Assembly: GCF_003260975.1 (NCBI RefSeq)
Contig: NZ_CP030041.1
Coordinates: 3,085,001 to 3,149,000, forward strand
Length of the DNA stretch: 64,000 nucleotides
Direction: 5' to 3'
Origin: Echinicola strongylocentroti
GTDB taxonomy: Bacteria; Bacteroidota; Bacteroidia; Cytophagales; Cyclobacteriaceae
Each line of letters opens with the position of its first letter. The first letter of the stretch is position 1. The notes beneath the pieces were generated by a model, which was not told the origin of the DNA, did not search any database, and worked only from the letters and a program-made list of their open reading frames with translations. Shown piece after piece: positions 16,750 to 27,086 of this stretch. The position numbers and the translations under genes were made by a program.

Positions 16750-18537
16750 TTATTCAGCAAACTGCAACTTCACCAAATTGGCATAAAATCCGCCTTCCTG
16801 TGCGGCCAAATCATCATGGCTACCTTCTTCTACGATTGCTCCATCCTTCATGACATAGATCCGGTCCACTTTACGTATAGTGGCCAATCGGTGGGCAATG
16901 ACAATCGTCGTACGGTTTTTCATCAATTCGTCCAAGGCTTCCTGCACCAAAGCCTCTGACTCGGCATCCAAGGAGGAGGTGGCTTCATCGAGTATCAAGA
17001 TGGACGGGTTTTTCAGAATGGCCCGGGCAATGGCGATACGCTGTCGTTGGCCACCTGAGAGTTTGATGCCCCGCTCGCCGACCAAGGTGTCCAAGCCTTC
17101 GGGGAATTTACCGATAAACTGCCATGCATTGGCCTTTTGGGCGGCTTCAATGATTTCTTCTTCAGAGGCAGTTGGTTTGGCGTAAGCGATGTTTTCCCGG
17201 ATACTTCCCCCAAAGAGCAACACTTCTTGGGGAACGATCCCAATATTGGAGCGAAGTTGCTTGAGGTTCCAGTTTTTGATCGGTTTGCCGTCAATGGTGA
17301 TTTCGCCGAAACTGATCGAGTAAAACTTCATCAAGAGCTGGATGATAGTGGATTTCCCTGCACCCGAATGACCAGCCAAAGCGATCTTATCGCCAGACTT
17401 AATGGATAAGTTGACATGCTTCAGCACATCCGCTTCGGGTCTGGTGGGGTAGTTAAAGCTGACATCATTGAAAGCAACATCACCTTTGATCGCCACTTCC
17501 TGATAGTCCGCCAAGGATTCTTCTGGGCTTTCGTCCAAGATCTCCAGCACGCGTTCTGACGAGCCGATGGCCTTTTGTACTTGCCCATAAATATCGCCCA
17601 ATCCAGCAATAGAGCCTCCAATAAAAGTCGTGTACAGCACAAAGGACACCAAGTCACCAATGCTCATTGCGCCAGTGCTTACCATCATGGCACCGTACCA
17701 CATGACAGCCACGATCCCTCCAAACAAGGCAAAGATGATGAAGGAAATAAAAGCACCTCTAAATCCGGCCGCTTTCAGTGCTACTTTCACCACTCTGTTC
17801 AGTCCTTTTTCGTAACGTGCCGCTTCATAGGCTTCCCCGGCAAAGGACTTTACGGTGCTGATGGATTGTAAGGTTTCTTCTACGATGACATTGGCAGAGG
17901 CCAGTTCATCTTGGGTTTCTTTGGAGAGTTTTCGGATAAATTTACCAAAAACCATGGCGATGATCACCAAAACCGGGAAAGTGGCCAGCATAAACAGCGT
18001 CAACCGTGGAGTGGTCACAAAGAGGAAAACTGTACCCGCCAATAAAGTAATGATCTGCCTAAAGAGCTCCGCCAAGGTGACGGAAAATGTATCCTGCAGC
18101 AAACTGACATCAGAGGTAATCCTACTGATGAGTTCACCTGTGCGCCGTCTGTCAAAGAAGCTCATCGGCAGGTGGACCAATCTATCGTAAAGCGAAAGGC
18201 GGATATCGCGCATGGACCGCTCACTTACCAAGGCAAACAGCCAAACCCTGAAAAAGGAGAATACACTCTGTACGAATAGGATTCCGACAAGCACCAAGGC
18301 GATGGTGTTGATATCCGAAAACATCCATTCCTTGCCCTGGGCCACGTCGATAAGCTTACCGGCGACATACGGAAAGGCCAATAGTGTAAGGCTCGAAAAC
18401 AACAGGAAGATCAATCCTACCGTGAAAATTCCTTTGTACGGCAAGACAAAATTAAAAATGCCAATCAGCTTACTGAGGTTTTTCTTGTTCAGCTTCCTCT
18501 TTTCGTGTTCTTCCAGTGCTTTTTTCTTCTTTGCCAT
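16750..18537 (-). CDS. MsbA-like ABC exporter (fused membrane and ATPase domains)
   Basis: 595 residues. The N-terminal part (about 25-330) is a six-helix type I exporter domain. The C-terminal part is an ABC ATPase with Walker A GHSGAGKST near residue 388, Q loop IVPQEVLLF, signature LSGGQRQRIAIARAI near 490, Walker B ILILDEATSSLD and H loop IVIAHRLATIR. One half-transporter works as a homodimer in the inner membrane and exports a lipid, drug or peptide. The nearest well-known relatives are MsbA/lipid A or multidrug exporters; the cargo is not evident. No accessory gene is adjacent. Confidence 0.94.
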   Translation of the reverse strand: MAKKKKALEEHEKRKLNKKNLSKLIGIFNFVLPYKGIFTVGLIFLLFSSLTLLAFPYVAGKLIDVAQGKEWMFSDINTIALVLVGILFVQSVFSFFRVWLFALVSERSMRDIRLSLYDRLVHLPMSFFDRRRTGELISRITSDVSLLQDTFSVTLAELFRQIITLLAGTVFLFVTTPRLTLFMLATFPVLVIIAMVFGKFIRKLSKETQDELASANVIVEETLQSISTVKSFAGEAYEAARYEKGLNRVVKVALKAAGFRGAFISFIIFALFGGIVAVMWYGAMMVSTGAMSIGDLVSFVLYTTFIGGSIAGLGDIYGQVQKAIGSSERVLEILDESPEESLADYQEVAIKGDVAFNDVSFNYPTRPEADVLKHVNLSIKSGDKIALAGHSGAGKSTIIQLLMKFYSISFGEITIDGKPIKNWNLKQLRSNIGIVPQEVLLFGGSIRENIAYAKPTASEEEIIEAAQKANAWQFIGKFPEGLDTLVGERGIKLSGGQRQRIAIARAILKNPSILILDEATSSLDAESEALVQEALDELMKNRTTIVIAHRLATIRKVDRIYVMKDGAIVEEGSHDDLAAQEGGFYANLVKLQFAE

Positions 18538-18660
18538 ATCAGGTGGGCTACGTGTTCATTTGCGGCTACAAATGTACAAGATTTGGTTTATAAATGATAA
18601 CGTTCGCTATATCAATAGAAAATGCGGAGCCAGTCGGTAAATGCTGTATGTACCTACGCT

Positions 18661-18984
18661 CTATTTACCTTTTCGGATGAACAATGCACCAATTCTTTTG
18701 AAGAATTTTTTCTCCTTCTCCCAGAAAAAAGAAAACTGGCCAAACAGAAAACCATAGGCCAGCAACATGATCTGGTAAAGTGGTAAGATAAGCAGCAGGT
18801 ACAATACCGTTTTCCAAAAGCCTCCTGAGGACATATCCACTCCCAATAAATCGAAAATCGGCTGCTTGATAAACAGCACCGTAAATCCCGTACAGGCAAA
18901 TGCCAAAAGCACCAGTAGAACTTGCCAGATGCTCTTGAGTTGCCATTTTTGTTGGAGTCTTTTCAGGAAGCCTTTTTCATTCAT
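18661..18984 (-). CDS. Small two- or three-helix membrane protein (DUF6787-like)
   Basis: 107 residues. A short basic N-terminus (MNEKGFLKRLQQKWQLKS) is followed by two long hydrophobic stretches (about 20-45 and 58-85) and a basic tail (FFWEKEKKFFKRIGALF). The pattern RLQQKW...LPLYQIMLLAYGFLFGQF resembles a small Bacteroidota family that I believe is DUF6787; I am not certain of the number. No function is known. It lies upstream of the ABC exporter on the same strand but with a 120-bp gap, so co-transcription is possible. Confidence 0.6.
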   Translation of the reverse strand: MNEKGFLKRLQQKWQLKSIWQVLLVLLAFACTGFTVLFIKQPIFDLLGVDMSSGGFWKTVLYLLLILPLYQIMLLAYGFLFGQFSFFWEKEKKFFKRIGALFIRKGK

Positions 18985-19140
18985 GCTACATTCTCTTCAT
19001 TTGGACAAGGCAAATTATCCATAATTTAATCAAATGATCAATATACAAATTATATTGGTTCTACTTTACAGGCTAGCCGCATATAAAAAAAATGATTATC
19101 CGTGATTTTGTACCTATTGGAGCAATTGCAAAATTTAGGG

Positions 19141-19247
19141 AGAGCAAAGAGGCAGGCTTGCCTAGCGGTCTAGACAGGTTTGACGAAATGCTGGTCAAAA
19201 AGGTGAATGACAGCTGAAGAAGGTTTACCTGACTTTAGATAGGAGGA
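19141..19247 (-). repeat. Diverged internal fragment of repeat family B
   Basis: Read on the minus strand, it matches the middle of copy B1 (about 839-925): CCTATCTAAAGtCAGGTA, then TTTTTGACCAGCATTTCGTC, then GCCTGCCTcTTTG, with small indels. Both element ends are missing. It lies in the gene-free stretch between the small membrane protein and the susD terminator; 18985-19140 shows nothing else. Confidence 0.65.
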
Positions 19248-19263
19248 ATTTTGCCTTAAATAA

Positions 19264-19306
19264 AAAAACCTCCCCGATCACCGGAATACCGGCTCGGGAA
19301 GGCTTT
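19264..19306 (-). terminator. Terminator downstream of susD
   Basis: On the minus strand, AAAAGCCTTCCCGAGCCGG pairs with CCGGTGATCGGGGAGGTTTT, with a short loop, followed by a T run. It lies about 70 bp after the susD stop and closes the susCD transcript. Confidence 0.75.
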
Positions 19307-19372
19307 TGTTATCATTAAACCATTTTAATCAATAAGAATACCTCGATGGCTCTGCCTCGGGTAGTTTATTTT

Positions 19373-21370
19373 TTATTCAGCAAGTGGGTCAAAGGTGCCA
19401 TCGCCGCTAAAGCTATTCCACCCTACAGTTTGCTCGAGATAAGGCGAAGAGCTAAGTACATCTTCATTTAGTCCGATGAAATAATACTCTGGATACCAGC
19501 GAAACTCCCAGTTATTATTGGTTGGATCCAAGTCATCTTTGATCTGAACTTCATAATAATTGTCATAGAGGTAATCCAGGTATTCCTCTTCTGTTTCTAT
19601 ACCGTCTGGATATTCCTCAGGAGAACGATCAATAATGGGAACATTGCCATCAGCATCAGCGATCATAGGATCAACTTCACCATTGTATGGATTTCCCGCT
19701 TGATCTTTAACCACCACATATATACCCATTCTTCTCATCCCATTGATTGGTTCGAAGCCCAATCTCTGAGCATATCCAAACTCATCGTCCATCAACAACC
19801 ATCTTCTCAGGTCCCAAAACCTTCTGCCTTCAAAGGCAAACTCTACTTTGCGCTCTTCTATTACTTTTGCAAATGCCTGGTCTTTGCTCAATCCCGACCC
19901 CAGACCATAAGTACCGTCAAGGTTCTCTACGCCTGCACGCTCCCTTACTTCCATGATGGCATTCAATCCCTCTTGGATATTACCAATTCCAACGGCAGAC
20001 TCTGCGATATTCAAGACCACCTCTGCAAATCGGATCTCCATGATATCCGTACCACTAAATGCAAAATTATCTGAGCTAGACGCACTTGGGTTAGTGGACT
20101 TTTTCATGTATATCCCACTTGAATTGGTTCCATTGGTTTCCGTAGTTTTGTTGGGAGTTTCATCACCCTCAGCACTGTACCACCTATAGCTCCAGTGTCT
20201 ATAGTCACCATCTTCATCGTACGGCCAGAAGGCACCATTGAATGCGAAGGTATGGTAAAACCTAGGGTCTCTATTACGGTAGAAATGATTGAGATCATAT
20301 TCATAGTTTGGCGACTCATCGATCGGGCGTCCATCTGCCATGGGAAAGGAATTGACCAGCTGTATAGTCGGCTCCATCCTGCCATCCCCTCCAAGGTTCC
20401 GTGGACGGCAGGCTTTTTCCCAACCATTATTTTTCTTGATTTGATCTGAAGAGGTATCATTAAATCCATAGATCATTACTGCTTCAGGATTATCCACTTC
20501 TTCAAACCACATCTTGCCCCAAGCTTCACCGTTTTCAAGGTTTCCTTTTTTGTACAGGCCAAAGCCATTTCCTTCAAGGATACTCCTAGCCTCTATTGAA
20601 GCATCATAGGCCATTTGCCATCTGGAAGCATCTTCATTTCTGTTAAATAGTGGGCTGGCCCATGTCACCAAAACACGGCTCTTGAAGGCCGCTGCAGCTC
20701 CACTGGTAATCCTGCCCCAGTCGTCTCCAGACCATCTTCCTGGCAATAGCTCCATCGCCATGTCCAGATCTGCCACGATCTGCTCGATACATTCTTTCGT
20801 GGTGCTCCTAGGTACTTGGGTCTCATCAGCATCTGCTATAATCGGATTCTGAGGTTCCAATACTAAAGGCACCCCGCCATAAAGCTTCACCAAATCAAAA
20901 TACTGCCAAGCTCTCCAGAAGTACATTTGGCCCTTTAGTTCATTTCTCAACTCTTCGGGAAGCCCATGTTGGTCAATTTCTGACAAAAAGAGATTAATCT
21001 CTTTCATACGGGTCCAGGTATTGTTTCTAATGCTGGTACCCATGCGCTCTCCAAAATATTCCAAGGCGTGGTCTTCCGTAAAGGATATCTGGGAATACTC
21101 CTGGTTCAAGGCACTTCTACCAGGCATTTCATCGGTGTTTTTTGAAAACTCAAAACCTCCGAACAAATCCCATATCAAGTTCCTTCCATTATCGCTAGGG
21201 GAAAACAGGTAGTAAACATAATCCACATACGCTTGCGCCATATGGGGATCCTGAAAAACCTCTTCGTTCACACCTGTCAGGTCCTGCTTTTCTTCCAAGA
21301 AATCATCATTACATCCGGATAGCACCAAAAATCCCAGTGCCAGTGTCCATATATTTTTAAATTTATTCAT
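19373..21370 (-). CDS. SusD/RagB-family outer-membrane lipoprotein
   Basis: 665 residues. Lipoprotein signal with lipobox LSGC (Cys20), followed by NDDFLEEK, the usual SusD start. TPR-like helices follow, with EIRFAEVVLNIAESA and EERKVEFAFEGRRFWDLRRW near residue 505, which is a hallmark of the family. It sits on the cell surface as a lid over its SusC partner and binds the glycan. It lies 31 bp downstream of susC on the same strand, the standard susCD order. The substrate is not readable from this gene, but the GH28/PL10 genes 6 kb downstream in the transcript direction's opposite end suggest pectin. Confidence 0.96.
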   Translation of the reverse strand: MNKFKNIWTLALGFLVLSGCNDDFLEEKQDLTGVNEEVFQDPHMAQAYVDYVYYLFSPSDNGRNLIWDLFGGFEFSKNTDEMPGRSALNQEYSQISFTEDHALEYFGERMGTSIRNNTWTRMKEINLFLSEIDQHGLPEELRNELKGQMYFWRAWQYFDLVKLYGGVPLVLEPQNPIIADADETQVPRSTTKECIEQIVADLDMAMELLPGRWSGDDWGRITSGAAAAFKSRVLVTWASPLFNRNEDASRWQMAYDASIEARSILEGNGFGLYKKGNLENGEAWGKMWFEEVDNPEAVMIYGFNDTSSDQIKKNNGWEKACRPRNLGGDGRMEPTIQLVNSFPMADGRPIDESPNYEYDLNHFYRNRDPRFYHTFAFNGAFWPYDEDGDYRHWSYRWYSAEGDETPNKTTETNGTNSSGIYMKKSTNPSASSSDNFAFSGTDIMEIRFAEVVLNIAESAVGIGNIQEGLNAIMEVRERAGVENLDGTYGLGSGLSKDQAFAKVIEERKVEFAFEGRRFWDLRRWLLMDDEFGYAQRLGFEPINGMRRMGIYVVVKDQAGNPYNGEVDPMIADADGNVPIIDRSPEEYPDGIETEEEYLDYLYDNYYEVQIKDDLDPTNNNWEFRWYPEYYFIGLNEDVLSSSPYLEQTVGWNSFSGDGTFDPLAE

Positions 21371-21401
21371 CGCTCTTTAATTTTTTGGGTTAATAATCAA
21401 A

Positions 21402-24400
21402 CTACAGGGAAAGGTTTAGGCCCAAAGAATAGGTTCTTAACACCGGATAATTATCCCATGACCCTCCAACAGAGCTTTTATAGCTGAACGGGTTATAGAA
21501 ATTCACCGGGTTAAGGATATTAAAATAGATTCTAGCACTGCTGATTTTAAGTTTGTCCGCCACATGCTTGGGAAGACGATAACTCACATCCACATTCCTC
21601 ATAGCCATTCTGAACCCACTGATTCTCCAAAATTCCGACCTAGGGGTCAAGCTTATGTCCTCCCAGTATGGATTAGGAAACTTGCCTGTTGGATTGAGTT
21701 CTGGATCGTAAATATCTCCCCAGAAGGCTGGGACACTTTCATAGGAATCTCCGATTTCTTGTTCCATGGCATCTCTGGCATCATATTCAGACCATCCACC
21801 AAACGAACCTGCAATTACTGCATTCAAGCTAAACTGCTTATAACCCAGCTTGATGGTCATGCCATATCCGTAGTGATTGGATTCCCTTTTGGCCAATTGA
21901 ACTTGGTCGTTATCGTCAATAATCCCATCAGGCTCTGCAAACGTACCATCTGACTGCAATTGGCCCCTCACGTCGCGATAGTAAAGCATCCCGGGCTTAA
22001 GCTCATCTACTACAGTACCAAACACCTGGGTGATGTCATATTGCTCGACGTAAGCATCGATATCCTCTTGGCTTTTGAACATTCCCAAGTAGTCCATTCC
22101 CCAAACACCCCTATCTGTCGAAGCGTTAGGCTGAGCATTCCATGGATATAAAACATCGATCTCATTGAAGTTGCTGACTTTTACTTTGTTGTCATACCAA
22201 GAGAAACGACCATCTATACCGTAACGGAAATCTCCCACTTGGTCATCCCATCCTACAGATAATTCATACCCAAAGAAATCAATTTCACCAAAGTTTTCAG
22301 CAGCCACCGTTCCCCCAACAGTTACAGGAACATTTCCTGTACGCTCCATCAAGAGGTTGGTGCCTTTGTTATAAAACGCTTCCACCGTAGCAGAAAGTCG
22401 ACTATTAAGGAACCTGGCATCTATACCAAAGTTATTTTTGAAATCATCACTCCAAGTTGCATTCCTGTTAGGGGAAGACTCCATCTTCATCCCGATTCCA
22501 GCATCGTTATCGCCACCAAATACGGCACCTTTGCCATTTTGGAAAGTATAGCGTTGTCTCCATTGCCAAGCTTTGGTATCATCCTTTCCAAGGAGGCCGG
22601 CGGAATACCTAAACTTCAAGAAATCTATCCAAGAGGCCGTAAAAAAGTCTTCATTGGAAATGATCCACCCAGCTGATAAGGAGTAAAATTTACCCCAGTA
22701 ATTTTCTGGAGCGAATTTGGTAGACGCATCGGATCGGAAAAGAAACTCCGCCAAATATTTATTGGCAAAACTGTAATTCATCCGACCGATATAGCCCAAG
22801 GATCCAGATTCAGAGCCTCTGGTCCAACCATCTATTTCACCAAATGCCGAACTAAATTGCCCATTGGTAAAGCTGGCAGGTTCTTCCTTCCTTACCCATT
22901 CATTGGAACTCTCTGCCTCAGCACGTTCTATACTGAACAATGCACTGACAGAATGAAGGCCAAAATCATTGGCATAGTTTACTGTAAAATTGGTTTGGGT
23001 AGAAATGAAATTGTCATTGGAATAATAAAGCCGGTCCCCATTTTTATATTCCCTGCTTCCTGAAACTTCTGCTCCATCATAAATATGACCATACTCTCCT
23101 AATCCATCAAATTGGTACAATGTATACCGCGTACCTACTTGGGTGCCCCTGCTGCTTCCCATGTTTCTGCCATAAGAGATCCTCGCCTTTAAGCCTTCCA
23201 AGAAGGGCATTTCATACTCTGCAAACAGGTTTACACTCATATTCATATCGGTATCTGTCGCCAAGTTGTCCAGCTTCTGAATTTCGAAAAAGTGGTAATC
23301 ACCTGTACCACCATCCGGCAGATCCACGGGATAACCATCGACATAAGGGGGAATATAGCGTGGAGTTAATAACAGGTTCTTATAATCGTTTTCGTCATTT
23401 TCACCGCCGATTTTGTTAAAGGTTTTGGTCTTGTCGGAATAATACCCTGCCACTTGCAAGCCTGCCTTGAGCCCATCAGCCACTTCGATATCTGCCCCAG
23501 CACGGAAGTTCCATCGATCATAGTCCAGTGTACTCATATTACCTTCTTGGGTGAAGTAAGAAGCACTAGCAAAATAATTGGCCTTAGCTGTTCCTCCACT
23601 TACATTTAAGTTATGACGCATGTTAGACGCTGAAGACCACGCTTCTTCTAACCAGTCATAATTGATGGTCCTGAAATGATCAAGCTCGTCCTGTGAAAAT
23701 ACAAACTCCCTAAAATCACCATCATCACTTTCTCCTGAACCATTAGGCCCATTCATTATATTATAGTACATCCCAAAATCATAGGCACTGAGCATTTTGG
23801 TTCTATAAGCTTCGTCATTGACACCATAAGAACCACTATAGCTAAATCTTGGCTTTCCATCTCTGCCTCTCTTGGTGGTCACGATGACAGCACCATTAGC
23901 ACCTCTGGAGCCATAAATAGCAGCTGATGCATCTTTCAAAAATGAAATACTTTTAATCTCAGCAGGATCCAAATTGTTAAATCTAACATTATCATTACTA
24001 CCATCAGCAGCAATCTGGATCACTCCATCAATCACGTACAGGGGAGAGTTATTTCCACCATCCTTAGAAAAAGACTGAGGATTTCGAATGGTCAGGGAAG
24101 CGGCTGTACCTGGACGGGTATTTCCTCCACTTACGCCTACACCCAATACCCTACCTGCCAAGGCTGCACTTAAATTGCCCGTAGGAAGGTCTTGGAATTC
24201 TTCTGGATCGATCGTTTCCACCGCACCAGTGAGGTGCTCTTTTTTTACTTCACCATATCCAGTAACGACTACTTCTTCTAAGGCATTATCGTCTAACTCC
24301 AAGGAAACGTTTATGACAGATTGGTTACCAACAACCACTTGCTGTTTGGTAAAGCCAATAAAGCTAAACTGCAGCGTAGCTCCTTCTTCTACATCCAGTG

Positions 24401-24917
24401 AATACTTGCCATCTGCATCCGTAACAGTTCCCTTAGAACTACCTACTACTGTCACTGTGGCTCCTGGGAGCGGGTCACCTTCTTCGTCGGTCACGGTACC
24501 GGTGATGGCCACCCTAGCTGCTGCACGGGTTACTTCGGCTTCATTGGTTGCTGCTGCCTTGACGCTGATGCGGTCATTTACCTGCTGGAAGGAAAGCTGG
24601 TGCGATCCCGCCAATTGCAGCAGTACACTCTCCAAGCTTTCATTGGCCACATTCAATGTCACTGGAGCCAATTTGCTGACCATTCCCTTGTTGTACACAA
24701 AGGAAAAATCCGTCTTGGCCTTCAAGGTCGCCAGCACATCCTCCATAGAGGCATTATTGACATCTAGGCTCACCATAATTTCATTTAGGTCTTTTGGGTC
24801 TTGGTCTGCATGCCCCTCAGCATGCAAGGTGCTGATCAAGAACACCTGCATTACAAACCCCACCAGGCATAGCCTGCCCAGGCTGTAAAGGCTGTATAAC
24901 ATTTTCTTCATAATCAT
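21402..24917 (-). CDS. SusC/RagA-family TonB-dependent outer-membrane transporter with STN domain
   Basis: 1171 residues (an alternative ATG lies 6 nt in). Signal peptide, then an STN domain (about 45-112, LDVNNASMEDVLATL), then a carboxypeptidase-regulatory-like domain (about 137-218, ITGTVTDEEGDPLPGATV), the TonB box region LEEVVVTGYG near 222, a plug domain (GRVLGVGV, PLYVIDG), and a long beta-barrel ending in an aromatic-rich strand. It imports oligosaccharides with energy from TonB. The STN extension is the kind that signals to a FecR-type anti-sigma factor, and fecR/fecI genes lie directly upstream on the same strand, giving a trans-envelope induction circuit. Confidence 0.97.
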   Translation of the reverse strand: MIMKKMLYSLYSLGRLCLVGFVMQVFLISTLHAEGHADQDPKDLNEIMVSLDVNNASMEDVLATLKAKTDFSFVYNKGMVSKLAPVTLNVANESLESVLLQLAGSHQLSFQQVNDRISVKAAATNEAEVTRAAARVAITGTVTDEEGDPLPGATVTVVGSSKGTVTDADGKYSLDVEEGATLQFSFIGFTKQQVVVGNQSVINVSLELDDNALEEVVVTGYGEVKKEHLTGAVETIDPEEFQDLPTGNLSAALAGRVLGVGVSGGNTRPGTAASLTIRNPQSFSKDGGNNSPLYVIDGVIQIAADGSNDNVRFNNLDPAEIKSISFLKDASAAIYGSRGANGAVIVTTKRGRDGKPRFSYSGSYGVNDEAYRTKMLSAYDFGMYYNIMNGPNGSGESDDGDFREFVFSQDELDHFRTINYDWLEEAWSSASNMRHNLNVSGGTAKANYFASASYFTQEGNMSTLDYDRWNFRAGADIEVADGLKAGLQVAGYYSDKTKTFNKIGGENDENDYKNLLLTPRYIPPYVDGYPVDLPDGGTGDYHFFEIQKLDNLATDTDMNMSVNLFAEYEMPFLEGLKARISYGRNMGSSRGTQVGTRYTLYQFDGLGEYGHIYDGAEVSGSREYKNGDRLYYSNDNFISTQTNFTVNYANDFGLHSVSALFSIERAEAESSNEWVRKEEPASFTNGQFSSAFGEIDGWTRGSESGSLGYIGRMNYSFANKYLAEFLFRSDASTKFAPENYWGKFYSLSAGWIISNEDFFTASWIDFLKFRYSAGLLGKDDTKAWQWRQRYTFQNGKGAVFGGDNDAGIGMKMESSPNRNATWSDDFKNNFGIDARFLNSRLSATVEAFYNKGTNLLMERTGNVPVTVGGTVAAENFGEIDFFGYELSVGWDDQVGDFRYGIDGRFSWYDNKVKVSNFNEIDVLYPWNAQPNASTDRGVWGMDYLGMFKSQEDIDAYVEQYDITQVFGTVVDELKPGMLYYRDVRGQLQSDGTFAEPDGIIDDNDQVQLAKRESNHYGYGMTIKLGYKQFSLNAVIAGSFGGWSEYDARDAMEQEIGDSYESVPAFWGDIYDPELNPTGKFPNPYWEDISLTPRSEFWRISGFRMAMRNVDVSYRLPKHVADKLKISSARIYFNILNPVNFYNPFSYKSSVGGSWDNYPVLRTYSLGLNLSL

Positions 24918-25029
24918 TGGTATTTAGGTTAATTGTTAATGCTGTCGTTCGGGCACTTTATGCCCATACCATCAGCTTTTTCATTGGGATAAATTGTTGT
25001 ATTGGGTTATGTTATCATACTGACGAATG

Positions 25030-26100
25030 CTATTTAAAATGTATCGAAACCTGTTTGTGATCAATGTTAAAATCAAAATCAAACGAGTAAGAAATGCTCT
25101 GAAGCACATTTTCCAGATTATCCCGGTGAAACTCCCCCGAGACCCGTAGCGAGGAAGGCTTTTGTCCTTCCGATTCTATCGTTACACCATACCACCTTTC
25201 CAGTGCTTTCATAACATTGGCAAATGGCTGGTCATCAAAATACAATGTCCCTTCTGTCCAAAGCAGCGCCGTGCGAGGGTCAAATTTCCCTTTGGCAAAA
25301 GTCCCTGCAGATGCCATTGCCTGCTCCCCCGGATCCAGATAAATTCGGTCTACTTCTGTATCGTCCTTGGGATGTAGCTCCACCTTTACTTTCCCTTCCA
25401 CCAACTGCACTTGAGCTGCTTCCCCTTCAAAGGCGCTGACATTAAATGCCGTCCCCACCGCCTCGGTCATCAGCTCACCCGTGTACACCCTAAATGGCCG
25501 CAAGGAATCTTTGGCCACATCAAAATAGGACTCCCCAATGAGGGTAACATCCCGGTGACTGACCCCGAAATCCGTCCGATACCGAAGTGTACTCGCGGAA
25601 TTCAGGATCACACTACTTCCGTCAGGCAAGGATACCTTCTTCTTTTCTCCAGGCAGGGCCTCCCGTATTATCCAGGCTACCTCTTCCTTACTTGCCGGTG
25701 AAGGCCCGCGGAACACTCCCAGATGGCTGAGAATAACAGCGCTCACCACCATGACCAATAAAATCATCGACACTTTTAACCAAACATATTGGTGGCTCCT
25801 GATGAAATAGTGCTCTCTGACCTTACCTTCGAGAGGCTGCTGATCGGGCAAATCAATGGCAGCACTGATCGTATCCAACAGTCTCGCCTGATCAGCCTCC
25901 TGCCACTCCTCGCCTTCTTCATTCTCCTCTTCCAGTGCCAGTAATATTTCCTTTGCTTCAAATAACATCGCCGAATCGCCGGGATGGGCCTTCAGCCAAT
26001 TTTCCCAGAACAAACTCCTCGTATTCCCTTTGCTGAGCACCCAAGTGCGAAAGGAATCATCCTCTAGGAAATCTTCTATATGTCGAAATGATTTGTTCAA
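25030..26100 (-). CDS. FecR-family anti-sigma factor
   Basis: 356 residues. A cytoplasmic N-terminal part (residues 1-105, with WVLSKGNTRSLFWENWLKAHP) should bind the sigma factor. One membrane helix follows near 110-130 (VSMILLVMVVSAVIL). The periplasmic FecR domain (LPDGSSVILNSASTLRY near 165) and a C-terminal STN-like DUF4974 region (LYFDDQPFANVMKALERWY near 290) receive the signal from SusC. It lies between fecI and susC on the minus strand, in the normal FecI-FecR-SusC-SusD order. Confidence 0.95.
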   Translation of the reverse strand: MNKSFRHIEDFLEDDSFRTWVLSKGNTRSLFWENWLKAHPGDSAMLFEAKEILLALEEENEEGEEWQEADQARLLDTISAAIDLPDQQPLEGKVREHYFIRSHQYVWLKVSMILLVMVVSAVILSHLGVFRGPSPASKEEVAWIIREALPGEKKKVSLPDGSSVILNSASTLRYRTDFGVSHRDVTLIGESYFDVAKDSLRPFRVYTGELMTEAVGTAFNVSAFEGEAAQVQLVEGKVKVELHPKDDTEVDRIYLDPGEQAMASAGTFAKGKFDPRTALLWTEGTLYFDDQPFANVMKALERWYGVTIESEGQKPSSLRVSGEFHRDNLENVLQSISYSFDFDFNIDHKQVSIHFK

Positions 26101-26253
26101 AATCTATTGCCCTTTAATCTAAAGGGGAGCATATGGCAAAATTCTCATCACCATTTTGTAAGAAAAATTTGATTTTTGCGGAAAATTTAAAATTTTCACC
26201 TCTTCATTAATATTTGTACTGCTCAAACAGGCTACTCATTAAAAAATCACCAA

Positions 26254-26850
26254 CTATTTTGTCTGAAACTGTACACGCTCACGCATAGAAGCCTTGAGCA
26301 CTTTGATAGATTTAAAGATCAGGTTATACAATGCCTCCACGCTGATCCCCATCATCCCTGAAATTTCCTTATAGGTCAAATTGGCAAAATACCTAAGATA
26401 AACCGCCTCCCGTTGTCGCTCTGACAAGTTTCTGATAGCCCTATACAGTTTCTGGTTGGACTCAATTTCACCTTGCTGCGCAATGACACCTTCTAAGTAA
26501 GAATCCTCCATCATGTGGCCAGACGCAAAATAATCCATTGGCTCCTGCACTCTCAACCTAGACAGCTTTCTGATAATTTCCCTTCTGAAAGCCGTAAAGA
26601 GATAAAACTTAATGGACTGGTCTATGCTGGTAGTTTTACGCTTGTTCCAAAGGTCCAAAAACACATCCTGGATGACATCTTCCACTACTTGCCGGGCAGT
26701 AGTAAATTTCTGACCGTATCGAAAAAGATCCTTGGAATACAGGTTAAATGAATAGCCAAAAGCTTTCCTGTCATCCGCCGAAATCAGCTTCCATAATTGC
26801 TTGTCATTTAGTCCTTCATAATTCATTGCTTCTGGGTTTTGATTCAGCAT
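26254..26850 (-). CDS. FecI-type ECF sigma factor
   Basis: 198 residues from the ATG at 26850; in-frame ATGs at 26868 and 26826 are alternatives, and an AGAAGAG stretch just before 26850 favours my choice. Sigma-2 region: QVVEDVIQDVFLDLWNKR near residue 55. Sigma-4 region: LSERQREAVYLRYFANLTYKEIS with a helix-turn-helix near residue 150. It should direct RNA polymerase to the susCD promoter once released by FecR. The gap to fecR is about 150 bp. Confidence 0.94.
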   Translation of the reverse strand: MLNQNPEAMNYEGLNDKQLWKLISADDRKAFGYSFNLYSKDLFRYGQKFTTARQVVEDVIQDVFLDLWNKRKTTSIDQSIKFYLFTAFRREIIRKLSRLRVQEPMDYFASGHMMEDSYLEGVIAQQGEIESNQKLYRAIRNLSERQREAVYLRYFANLTYKEISGMMGISVEALYNLIFKSIKVLKASMRERVQFQTK

Positions 26851-26940
26851 GGTCTCTTCTGACCCCATCCTACACTTCAGATCAAGCGGCAAGACTCTTA
26901 GTTGAAAGAACTACAGTTCATTGGGTTTTTGTAGCTAATA

Positions 26941-26948
26941 CAAAGTTA
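26941..26948 (-). promoter_or_regulatory. Candidate -7 box of the fecI gene (TAACTTTG)
   Basis: TAACTTTG on the minus strand fits TAnnTTTG, about 90 bp before the chosen start. The -33 region is A-rich on the plus strand (T-rich on minus) without an exact TTTG. Confidence 0.35.
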
Positions 26949-27086
26949 TTTTCCTCCAATAAAAAACCTCCCTGTACTTACCTGCTGCCACAAGCATGCT
27001 TCCGCTTAAATGCAATTTTTTCCAGAAATCATAAAACTTGTAGGTTGCTTCAGCTGATAATCAAGCCCATGGGTGCCAGTGCGGTT